Below, piece after piece: positions 34,647 through 44,508 of a DNA stretch of 64,000 nt. The notes beneath the pieces are model-generated. The model ran no database searches, was not told the DNA's origin, and saw only the letters and a program-made list of their open reading frames with translations. Source of the DNA: Gnetum montanum (taxonomy: Eukaryota; Streptophyta; Gnetopsida; Gnetales; Gnetaceae). Both the position numbers and the translations under genes were made by a program. Within the stretch, counting starts at the first letter, position 1, and the number at the start of each line of letters is the position of its first letter. The stretch is taken from contig MNCI01014592.1 of assembly GCA_015680685.1 (NCBI GenBank), positions 131,366 through 195,365 on the forward strand, given 5' to 3'.

Positions 34647-35665
34647 TGATGAGTGGTGGGTATCCCTACACTCAACCATACGAATACGAGCGTCGCACGC
34701 ACGATCCGGTCGAACTCCGTAGACTAAATGCCTACACGCCCCATGGAACACTTAGGGTTAATTATTCGTTGTCTTCCCAGACTTACTTGTATTTGTCACG
34801 GTGTATGGTTAAGCAAGTCTGAGGTATATGATTTTTATGGTTTTTATGTTTTATGTCTTCTATGCTAAAGGGTGAAGGGTTGAGAAACTAATTGCTAACT
34901 CTAACTAATGCACTAAGTCTAAATTACCTAGTGTCAGCATCCGTTCCCACTTACCGTACACACCGTGAACCTATGCAACCGCGTCTACCAAACACTAATC
35001 ATTACTGGGATCACCACGCATAACGCACGTGCTCGAAGTGGTCGTATTGAGGCACTTAACTAGCCTAAATGTAATGAGCATCTGTTCCTTGATTAACCGT
35101 ACACATCCTTAAATGCTCGTAATCAAGTCATACTCATTCCATGTTCTAGGAGTTTAGGGTGAGAGAGAATCTAATCGCGATGAGCATCCATTCCTTGATT
35201 ATCCGTACACATCCGTAAATGATCGTAATCAAGTCGTACTCATTCCGTGCTACTGCAAGGTAATAAATAACAGGTAAGAAATAACATGTAATAAAATCCT
35301 ATTCCATGCACTGCAAGGTTTATCTGGAAAGCTCGTCTTTATTGCTATACACAACTTGCGTTCAGGTACAAAGTTGCTCGAATAAAGATCCGTTCACTTT
35401 GGGACACCTACTGCGGGCACATGGAAAATATTCTATCTCTAGAGTGATCAATCTGCCAGAGTTTCCCTACTTCTAGCCTAGGATGATGAAACAAGGGAGA
35501 GCCACCTCTTATTTATAGATATGGCAGCGGACTGTGATATCATGTACTCGATATCACAGGGGAAGACGCGATATCGTGTAAACGATATCGCAAGGGATGC
35601 GATATCGTGATGGCCACGATATCGCGTACGCGATATCGTGGCCCATGCGATATCGCGTCCCATCA
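34647..35665 (-). repeat. 3' LTR of E4 (1019 bp)
   Basis: Reverse complement runs TGATGGGACG to CCACTCATCA. Very similar to 41200-42156 but about 60 bases longer, the difference lying in the palindrome array. Contains two imperfect direct repeats of about 106 bases (from 35075 and 35181, TGAGCAT...CCTTGATTA). Confidence 0.9.
35510..35654 (-). promoter_or_regulatory. GATATC palindrome array with TATA (E4, left LTR)
   Basis: Eight GATATC sites (35536, 35550, 35570, 35584, 35601, 35619, 35632, 35649) and TATAAATA on the minus strand at 35510-35517. Bases 35612-35643 form a perfect 32-base palindrome centred on GTAC with a GATATC in each arm. Largest array in the window. Confidence 0.8.
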
Positions 35666-35700
35666 TACCCCCATGACTAAATGAAAACTCGTCCTCGAGT
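35666..35700 (-). promoter_or_regulatory. polypurine tract of E4
   Basis: Reverse complement of TACCCCCATGACTAAATG adjoining the LTR; equals the E1-E3 endings. Confidence 0.75.
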
Positions 35701-37850
35701 TCATTACAATAATATCAGGTAGGTATGGGATTATTGACTCAAATGGATCTAATGGGATGACATGTGAATGGATCATCATTACAAGACACAACAACTGGTG
35801 TTCATGACAACAAGGGTGAACACCTTATTACATTGACATTAGGCCACATTTGGCAGTTGAGAAAGAGAGAGAGAGAAAGAATTTTTGCTGCTACCAACAC
35901 CAAGATTGCGCCTTTCATTGTCCATCTGTAAGCACATCATCGTCCTTGCTCCTTGTATAACTACTTCCAACACTGCTCCATTCCAAGTGCTCCCTCCAGA
36001 TTCGGTCTGTTGTTGCATGATCGCCATATGCACACACAACATAGTCTTGTATTAGCAAGGGTAGATGAATTTCAATGTGGTAATACCTTGCTTCGGTGTA
36101 AGTCCATTGGCTGGGTTGTGGTATGGCTGATTACAGATCTGGGAATATATAAATGATGACTACCGAAGGTGTAGGGGTTAGGAGAAAATCAAAAAAATTG
36201 GGCCCTTGTACCCCCATGACTAATCGCGAACCTCCGGTAGCGATAGAATGGAGAAAGAATAGGAACAAAAAGATGGATAAAAAGAGACAACTAAGACACC
36301 AATGAAATAGATGTCAAGATGGAAATGAACAAAAGAAAATTAATTGCAAAATGTTAAGGAAAATAAATTAACTGATGCACCAAATAGGAATGTCAGTGGA
36401 TCCTCCCCAAAGTAGGCTCATGCCCTTAATACCCTGATAGACCCACATTCAAAGAGTCTGTAGGCTCTGGGAATGTCCTTTGGAACAAGATTTAAAGACT
36501 TAACCGTAAGAATTTACCAAAAAGAAAACAATGTATCTACCAAAATATACACTAGTGATACAACCGGCAATGAGGTGAATAGTGGAGAGAAGAGTGAAGA
36601 GAAGAGGATGGAATGGAATCCCAAGAACAAGGTGGTGTACAACACCTTCTGTGTTTCATGATTAATGTGAGTTGGAAAATCTCATTCCAATTCCGGGCTC
36701 AAACCAACCACGTCCAGTGACTTTGCATCAACGCATTTGGCCAATCATCCACTTGAATAACAAGAATGCTTCTACCAAGAGCCACCACCATTCCGACAAG
36801 ACAAAGGAGAAAATGGGAAGCGAGAAGGGCCTTAGTTAGAGAGAACATTTTTAGTTCCATAACCAGTGCTTGTATCCCAAGTTTATTTCGTCTAAGGGGT
36901 GTGCTTTGAATTCTCACTTTCTTTGTTTTCTTTTCTTTTTCTTTTTCCTCTTTTTTTTGGTTGTTTTGTGTTTTTATGTGTGAGAACCACACCATGCAAA
37001 GACTTCTTATTTTTATTGTCTCAGCTTCTGATAATTGGGTAACATCGGAATAGCAAGAAAACTCAAGAAAAAAACATCCAAGCATCCAAGAGAATGGCCA
37101 ACACAAATGCATCAAGTTCCCTTGAAGTCACACCCTTTTCAAACATTGAGTCCTTCCTTAGTTTGAGAAATACCCAGTCACCAATTCATTAAAGTTCTTA
37201 TTTGAAAGGGGACTATACATTTCCAAGCCAAGAGAGACCATAGACTTGTGGATGGATGTATGAAGTGAACTCATTGTCTGCCATATCAAAAGAACATACC
37301 TTAGTATCAACATTGTAACTTTAAGGTAAAAGCCAAACATTAGCAATCAATGAAAAATAGTTCATACCATCGGGAAGAACACTTATTGCGTGACGAACTT
37401 ATATGGTGGATGACACACATGCACACACACACAAAATTGGAAAAGTATAACGATGTTGTAAAACAAAAACAAGAAAAGTTAAAGAAATTTGTAAAACAAA
37501 AACGTGCAAAACAAAATGTGTAAAACAAAAACTTGTAAAACAAAAACGTGTAAAACAAAAACATGTAAAACAAAAACGTGTAAAACAAATATGTGTAAAA
37601 CAAAAACATGTAAAACAAAAATGTGTAAAACAAAAACTTGTAAAACAAAAACGTGTAAAACAAATATGTGTAAAACAAAAACGTGTAAAACAACAACTTA
37701 AAAGAACTGAAGGCCTCCAATGATTAGCATAGGTGGCCATCTCCCCCATGACTGAATGGAAAGGGAGAGATCCAAAATAATGAGCGTCTGTTTGAATTTC
37801 ATAAAAGTGCCCAACTTCTCCCTATTGATGTTCTTAGATTAATGGGTGGA
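35701..37850 (-). other. 3' untranslated region of E4
   Basis: No supported gene. Contains, on the minus strand, polypurine-like GTCATGGGGGAGATGGCC (near 37735-37752), the 15-base minisatellite, the conserved GCTTTGGGGAGGATCC block (36397-36430), and a further TTAGTCATGGGGGTAC (36203-36220). ORF3 is not recognised; about 500 bases of unassigned sequence, with a GA-rich microsatellite (35860-35882), lie in its place. Confidence 0.6.
37491..37697. repeat. 15-bp minisatellite in E4 3' region
   Basis: About 14 copies of a 15-base unit of the form CGTGTAAAACAAAAA with small changes. Because 15 is a multiple of three it leaves open frames on both strands (CKTKT and FTRFC repeats), which are not genes. 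T-rich irregular versions occupy the same place in E1 and E3. Confidence 0.9.
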
Positions 37851-37852
37851 AG

Positions 37853-38614
37853 TCAGCGACGCTCATATTCCAATGTGTCTATGCCCTTGTTGTTAGCATG
37901 AGTTTCCCCAGTTCGTTTCGTGCATATTAGTTTGCTCTTTCTAGTAGTTATCAACCATGGGGTGTCTACTACTAGTGTGGTTGCTACATATAGACACCTT
38001 TGAATTTGTGTTTCTTGGGCACACCGATCACATGGAAGAAGTGCTGAACACTCTTCCATGTCATCATCCTCTGAGTCACTGTATATGATGCACGGAACTT
38101 TCTTTTTCTCGATCTTTCCATAAATTTTTATCTTAGATATCTGCAAGGAAAGATCATGGATCCCTAGGTACACATCTACTGTACTTAGCCATGGCCTTCC
38201 CATTATAATTGGGAAGCCCCCTTCATTGTTGTTGATTTCAATCACTAGGAAATTGACTGGGTAAGACCACCCACACATAGTGGTAATAATGTCCTCCACC
38301 AATCCCAAGGGAATGGTGATGGACTGGTCAACCAACTCCAGTTGAATGTTGCTCTTCTTAAGTTGGGGTAGGTTCCAGGCTTGATACATTTTTCGTGAAA
38401 TTAAATTGGCTCCGGAACCTGAGTTAAGAAGAGCTTGATGTGGTTTATTCCTGGCGATTTGCAAATAGATTAAGGGGCTTCCAAGGTCAGATAGTTTCCT
38501 GGGAAGGTGGCCTACCTTGATCCAGTCAGTTATGGTATGTATTAACATAACCGTATGCGTACTCTGTTGGATTGAAGAATGCTCCGAAGTGTTAAATGGT
38601 GGAGGCATGTACAT
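37853..38614 (-). pseudogene. aspartic protease (E4)
   Basis: An uninterrupted 253-residue frame, the cleanest gypsy protease region here. Pattern: TDWIKVGHLPRK, active-site region ALLNSGSGANLIS, GFPIIMGRPWLST, then an acidic stretch and Cys pairs. The catalytic Asp is Asn (codon at 38423-38425, minus strand), so it should be inactive. It matches 17716-18500 of E3. After it, E4 jumps to the post-integrase region. The upstream limit is only the first Met; it is normally cut from a larger polyprotein. Confidence 0.85.
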
Positions 38615-38699
38615 CGGCTCAACCGTTTGTTGTTGCGAGAGTTTTTCTGGGCTTCTGGTTTTGAAGAAAGGCCTTCTCTTTGTACAGTTGTCAGAACTA

Positions 38700-41051
38700 G
38701 TGCTAGATTGAATATTTACAGCTCTCGCAGCGTTACGTTGCTACGGTTGAGTAGGGAGTTCCCTTTGCATTGTTGGAACAGGTTGTATGGGAACTACAGG
38801 TGGAAGAGGTGCAGATGGAGTTGGAGGATGGGATGAGTGTGAGATGTCTCCCGGAGGAGAAGGAGTCCTCCTGAAGTACTCCCAAACTTGGTAGTGACGT
38901 TGGGGAGTAGTGTGATCCATAGAGTCACCTGGAGAAACCGGTTGTTGCACATAATAACCATAACGATTGGGCTACCGGTAAGGGTACTGTTGTGTTGGTG
39001 GTGGCATCCCCCATGATTGTGGGTATTGCCACTGCTGATGCTGTCCAATGGGCTAGTGGAGTTTCACTTGGATAGTATGTTAGTGATTGGTGGAACTACC
39101 TTGGGTTACCTTGAGGATAAGGTAACCTTCGGGTGTTTGCCATTGGTTGAGTCTTGGATTAAGCGCATACACCCCAGACTCCTACAAATGTGAGATAATT
39201 AGATAACATCCCTTAGGATGGTCATATTGGCAGATCTCACATCCACCATCATCGTCTATGTTAGAGTCCACAACCTCATCGGAGATAGGAATTTTCCCCT
39301 TACCCTTGTTATGTGTAGGGCTTGAATTTCTCTGCTTTGTCTTACCTTTGTCACTACTTTGTTCATCCTTAGACTCTTCTACAACTTTCAAAACACTTTT
39401 AAGTCTTGAGTCTAAGGAGTCCCACATCTAATCTACCTTAGCCGATACTTCGGATGTTAATTTTTGGATCGGCAAGGTTTTCCGGTTCACCAACTCTTCG
39501 AGTGGTGACTCATCCTCCTCATCACAAAATTTCACTCCCTTCTTCCAAAGGGGGGGGATCACAGTTGTATTCTTCCACACTTTCCCTCTTACATAGCTCA
39601 CCTTCCTCTTGTGCTACTTGTTCCAACAAGCGATGTACTTCATGGGCTCTAAGTTGTGATAGTCTCCCTTGGGCATAAGTCCCAAGGGTTCTTCTTGTTT
39701 CATGCCTTAGCCCATCCACGATGTGGCGAAGTCAATCCCTCTAAGCGTACCCATGGCCCGGGCAATGATGTAACAATGTGTAGTAGCAGGCCATGGCAGC
39801 ATCCAAGGGTTCATAAGTACCTTGTTTCTAACCTTGGATCTACTTATGCAAATTGGACACTTTGGAGTACGTTTGATATTTATTGTTGAAGAGTTCTAGC
39901 ATTGTACTCCACCTCCTGATGGTTTCCAATTCTAAGGACTGGTACCAACTCTCTGCTTCTTTAGTGAGTGTCCTTGGGAACAACTTAAGTTTTTGCCACT
40001 CATTTTCTATATTTTGCAAGGCACAGGCATCATGGAATGCCTATAAATGATGCTGCGGATCAGTGTTGTATCCCCCTTCAAAACATGGAATATTGTTCAT
40101 GTCTAAACGCTTGATCCGACTATCCTTTAGGTGCCTTGTTGGAATCCTAACAGCCTCCATTATGTCAAGCATACTTCGAGTTGTGAGTAGGTGCTCTTCA
40201 TGATCATCTCTTTCATGATGCCTGTGATGTTTGCGTGGTTCCCTACTCTCCCTACATCCTTGCCCTTGTCCTTTCTCTCGACTTTCCCATCGAGGTCTCT
40301 CATCTTTCTTACCCTTATCCTCACCGTTATGTTCATGGTGGCTATGCCTAGATGTGGAAGGAGAGGGTGAGTGATGAGATGAAGGGGAAGAAGAAGGGGA
40401 ACCATCACCATGGCGATGTTTCTTGCCTTCTCTTCGGCTGCTTCGACCCTAATCGTTGTAACGATCTAAGTGCCCGTCCTTAGCATGAGTGGTTGTTCCT
40501 TCTGTGAACAGTTGGCGTTCATGGGGATCAGAACCAGGGTTATGTATCGTTGATCATAGGTTCTGATGCTTAACCTCCTCACCATCATGAGGAGGGGGAA
40601 CATCATTTGCTAAAGAACCCATTATGAGGGGTTCCTCATCTCCTATTTCGCTAAGGACGTGTGGGGCTTTGCCCTTTAAAAGTGTATGTTGTCCCTCTTG
40701 CCTTAAGTCCTTGATACGTTGTGTGTCTGTGGGATGATAATCCCTCATATCAAAGTCTTCAGCAATGTATTCAGCAAATAACTTTGTCATGCCTATCTGT
40801 GCCAAGGCACGGAAGAGCATGTTAGAGACTAATTGATCTGGGGGTAACACGATGTTACCTTGCAGGTCCCTCCACTACAGTTGTTCGTCTTGATGGAGGA
40901 TAAAGGTAAAGTTTGGAATATACTCATTGGGATGAGTATAAAATATCTTGTATTGTTTAGGACTTGGCTGATTTTGGTTATGTGTTTTATGTTGCCGACT
41001 GTTTCTAGTATTAGTCCTAGGTGGTGAGTTGCTCCTGTGAGAAGAAGACAT
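38700..41051 (-). pseudogene. gypsy gag (E4)
   Basis: ATG at 41049-41051 (minus strand, MSSSH as in E3). Broken pieces: 40554-40850, 40160-40411, 39522-39719, 39182-39427, 38741-39048. Shows the capsid-like and helical parts, the knuckle-like CEICQYDHPKGC motif (about 39206-39243), and the Pro/Gln-rich tail. A G-run at 39550-39556 adds a frameshift. Closest to the first E3 gag. Confidence 0.8.
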
Positions 41052-41180
41052 TTTTATTTATCAGTGTGCTATTTCACCGTTATATAAATTCTTGTTTAAT
41101 TAATTAACCCGAAGGTTCGTTTAGGCTCCCAATGATTTGAGTGATATCCTTTATGTTCTATTCGGCGCACAAACATGTAG

Positions 41181-41198
41181 TCCCTGGTAACGGTGCCA
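41181..41198 (-). promoter_or_regulatory. primer binding site, tRNA-Asp (E4)
   Basis: Reverse complement TGGCACCGTTACCAGGGA, one base inside the 5' LTR; two transitions from the E3 site. Confidence 0.8.
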
Positions 41199-41199
41199 A

Positions 41200-42156
41200 T
41201 GATGAGTGGCGGGTATCCCTACACTCAACCATATGAATACGAGCGTCGTATGCATGATCCGGCCGAACTCTGTAGACTAAATGCCTACACGCCCCATGGA
41301 ACACTTAGGGTTAATTATTCGTTGTCTTCCCAGACTTACTTGTATTTGTCACGGTGTATGGTTAAGCAAGTATGAGGTATATGATTTTTATGGTTTTTAT
41401 GTTTTATGTCTTCTATGCTAAAGGGTGAAGGGTTGAGAAACTAATTGCTAACTTTAACTAATGCACTAAGTCTAAATTACATAGCGTCAGCATCCGTTCC
41501 CACTTACCGTACACACCCTGAACCTATGCAACCGTAGCTACCAAACGCTAATCGTTACTAGGATCACCATGCGTAACGAACATGCTCGAAGTGGTTGTAC
41601 TGAGGCACTTAACTAGCCTAAACATAATGAGCATCCGTTCCTTGATTAACCGTACACATCCTTAAATGCTCGTAATCAAGTCGTACTCATTTCGTGTTCT
41701 AGGAGTTTAGGGTGAGAGAGAATCTAATCGCGATGAGCATTCGTTCCTTGATTATCCGTACACATCCGTAAATGCTCGTAATTAAGTCGTACTCATTCCG
41801 CGCTACTGCAATGTAATAAATAACAGGTAAGAAATAACATGTAATAAAATCCTATTCCATGCATTGCAAGGTTTATCCGGAAAGCTCATCTTTATTACCA
41901 TACACAACTTGCGTTCAGGTACAAAGTTGCTCGAATAAAGATCCGTTCCCTTTGGGACTCCTACTGCGGGCACATGGAAAATATTCTATCTCTGGAGTGA
42001 TCAATCTGCTAGAGTTTCCCTACTTTTAGCCTAGGATGATGAAACAAGGGAGAGCCGCCTCTTATTTATAGATATGGTGACGGACTGCGATATCGCGTAC
42101 GCCATATCGCAGGGGAAGACGCGATATCGCATGGGCCGCCATATCGCGTCCCATCA
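41200..42156 (-). repeat. 5' LTR of E4 (957 bp)
   Basis: Near-identical to 34647-35665 outside the palindrome array. Only two intact GATATC sites (42089, 42123) plus two CATATC; TATAAATA on the minus strand at 42063-42070. The 106-base direct repeat is present (from 41628 and 41734). Confidence 0.9.
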
Positions 42157-42161
42157 ACTAA
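42157..42161. repeat. target site duplication ACTAA (right of E4)
   Basis: Exact copy of 34642-34646. Confidence 0.9.
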
Positions 42162-44429
42162 TAATTTCCATATTAGCTCTTTAAAAAATCAAAAAAATAT
42201 AAAATATCTTGATAAAACATGGAGCTTTCGAATATTCTTCAGATTGAACATGCTTGTGTAGAAAAGACCCCATATTTAGGGCATACTACAACATTGAAGC
42301 ATTGCATAGCTCAATAAGTAGAAAAAAATGGGAATATATCTAGCCTAAATGACTCAAATATCATGCATCAAAACTTCAATTACAAGGTAGGTCATCCAAA
42401 ATTTCAATAAATACATATCATGATGTAAGATTAACTACTCGTATAAATCATAAAAGAGAACAAAATCAAGTGTCTTAGTTGCATCATCATCATTAGAAGA
42501 AGACATCATAAATTTTTGCTAACCAACTTGTAAATATACATTCTAAGTATCAACAAAAATTCTCACATTGATGAAAGATGCAAAACTTTTAGCATCAATT
42601 GAAGAACCATAGGGGAATTCTAGAGAGATCAAATCTGTTGGAGAAAAATCAAAGAGAAAGAAATCAAATAGGTTGGAAAAAATTTAGATCTAAATGAAAA
42701 ATATTTGATGTAAAGGAAAAACATCTAAATTGAGACATTACATCCAGAAATCTCTATCCTTGTGGCGAGGTTATGTGAAACTGAAATAAGAGAGAGATAA
42801 TCACCTGAAGCCTCAATGCTCATCTTGCTTAGTAGGGTTTCTAGTTAGTGGATGAGTAAAAAGCATAACTTCTTCAAGTAGTTATGCTTAGACTTAAACC
42901 CACATATTTTGACTCAAGAAAAAAGCACACTACCATTACTCAAAATAATAATCCTTGTAAAGGATAAAAATAAGCATGCACAAAATAAAAAGCATATTAA
43001 GATAAGACATAGTCAAGTGAAGAAACAAAAACACAATTAAGATTAAAGGAATAATTATGATGTTGTTGATAATTTTGGAATACAACAAAACACAATAATG
43101 AATAAAATTTTCATTTTACAGGTAAAATTATAGTACATCTATTTGCTTAGCATATCATTTAGAAGAGGACTTTAAACAGTGAAAATCGCAACGTTACCAA
43201 AAGAATAACTTTGTTGTTGTAACTTAAGCATATTATCTAAATCTACTATAATGTAAGCATATTATTTCAATAATTTGCATGTTAGTATGTCTTATTATTG
43301 ACAACTTCACTTTGATTGAGAGGTTAACTATTGGCTGGCTAGACTTTGTCATGGAAAATAAATAAATATCATCATCATAATGTTGGGTTAAGAGATGAGT
43401 ATTTTCATAGGAATTATTATGGGAGAACAAATGAACTTTTTCTAGGAGAATTATTACTGGAGAATGTCTATTAGTTTTGATTTTTTTTCAACATAAAAAT
43501 CTATTCTTAGTGAACCAATTTTGTGATTTCATTAATTTGAAAAAGAAAAAAATTCTCTTGGCTAGATTATAGATATATATCATAAATATATAGCTAAACT
43601 AGTAGTCTCCATTTTAAGGGGTGAGTAACCTACATTTTAGCTTAAGATACTTAGAATGAGATATGACTTTACTTCTAACTACACCTATGTGAAGGAGTGC
43701 TATGCAAATAACACAAAGGATACTCATCTTTTGTGCTTGACAAAGCTATGATAAATGCACATAGCATCTTCACAAACCTTGATCCATTTTGCTAAAAAAC
43801 TTTACTTTGCTATCCTCTCATTTACCAAGGAAACTTTTTCAAGATTTTCGTAAAAATAAAAACCTAGAAAGTTATCATAAAATCGGTGAGATTTTTTTTT
43901 AATTATAAAAAAAGCTCATTCTAACGTTGATGGCTTAATACACCCTAAATGAAGAGCGTTAAACACAGAGATGCGATGATGCTCATTCATGTATATATTA
44001 TTAAACTGTTTGAGGTTTTACTTAGTTATCTCATTGCTTGAGAAGTTACTCCACTGCTGTTCAGTGTTATAAGCCAAATGGAGAGCGTTAAACGCAGCCA
44101 AACGCCAGATGAAGAGGATTAAACCGAGAGAAACTGCACTTGCAGAACCAATATTTGATGCGATGCAGTAGCAGGAATCTAACATTTTCCTTTCTGCCTC
44201 TTGTGTAGGTACGCCATATTTTTCTTTTAATTGTTGCAGCCTCCAAACAGAGCATAACGCAGTGCCTCACTGCGTTTGGTTCTGAGATCGCTGCTGTTCG
44301 TTTAAAAAAAGAACAAGGAATTCATGGAATTCGTGCTTGTTTGCTTAGAAGCCAGACTTTGGCTGCCACGAACGTAAAATGATATAGCATTTTGTTGTTT
44401 TTTACAAGAAAAATGCACATGCCTTACAG
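42162..44429. other. AT-rich non-coding DNA
   Basis: No gene, LTR or primer site recognised. AGAGCGTTAAAC recurs near 43955 and 44083, with a related GAGGATTAAAC near 44115. Confidence 0.5.
44256..44276. repeat. short perfect inverted repeat
   Basis: AACGCAGTG, three-base spacer CCT, CACTGCGTT; preceded by CTCCAAACAGAGC. Could be the fold-back core of a small MITE-like element or a chance hairpin; no target duplication found. Confidence 0.4.
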
Positions 44430-44437
44430 ATTGAGCA

Positions 44438-44508
44438 ATGACAGTTCATGAAAAGAATCCCTTGGCGATTGCCCGTGGATTTGATAAGTTGGACTGCAGC
44501 AAATACAG
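44438..44508 (+). CDS. candidate first coding exon of a plant gene
   Basis: Preceded by an acceptor-like TGCACATGCCTTACAG (ending 44429) and an in-frame TGA at 44432, then ATG at 44438 and 23 codons with normal composition (MTVHEKNPLAIARGFDKLD then CSKY), ending TACAG before GTACCT, a fair donor. The exon ends in phase 2. An acceptor-like GGCAG at 63991 followed by GATGAAGCCA would restore frame (AGG, then ATG AAG CCA). Read without splicing it stops after about 52 codons. Protein family not recognised. All inferred from composition and splice signals. Confidence 0.3.

Larger units (their letters stand above)
34647..42156 (-). mobile_element. non-autonomous gypsy element E4, gag-protease only
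   Basis: Two LTRs, primer site at 41181-41198, polypurine tract at 35666-35690, exact ACTAA duplication. Minus-strand order: LTR, gag, protease, 3' region, LTR. RT, RNase H and integrase are absent: sequence passes from just after the protease (about 37850) to the polypurine-like block that follows integrase in E3. A pol-less copy flanked by an exact target duplication was probably mobilised in trans, unless pol was deleted after insertion. Confidence 0.9.

Noticed and set aside
37491-37697. CRISPR-like array
   Set aside because: Units are contiguous 15-mers without unique spacers, inside a plant retrotransposon.
37340-37720. Long repeat-protein frames (CKTKT / FTRFC) on both strands
   Set aside because: Produced by the 15-base minisatellite, whose period is a multiple of three; no start context or homologue.
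44256-44276. MITE
   Set aside because: Only a nine-base inverted repeat; no matching outer ends or target duplication found.
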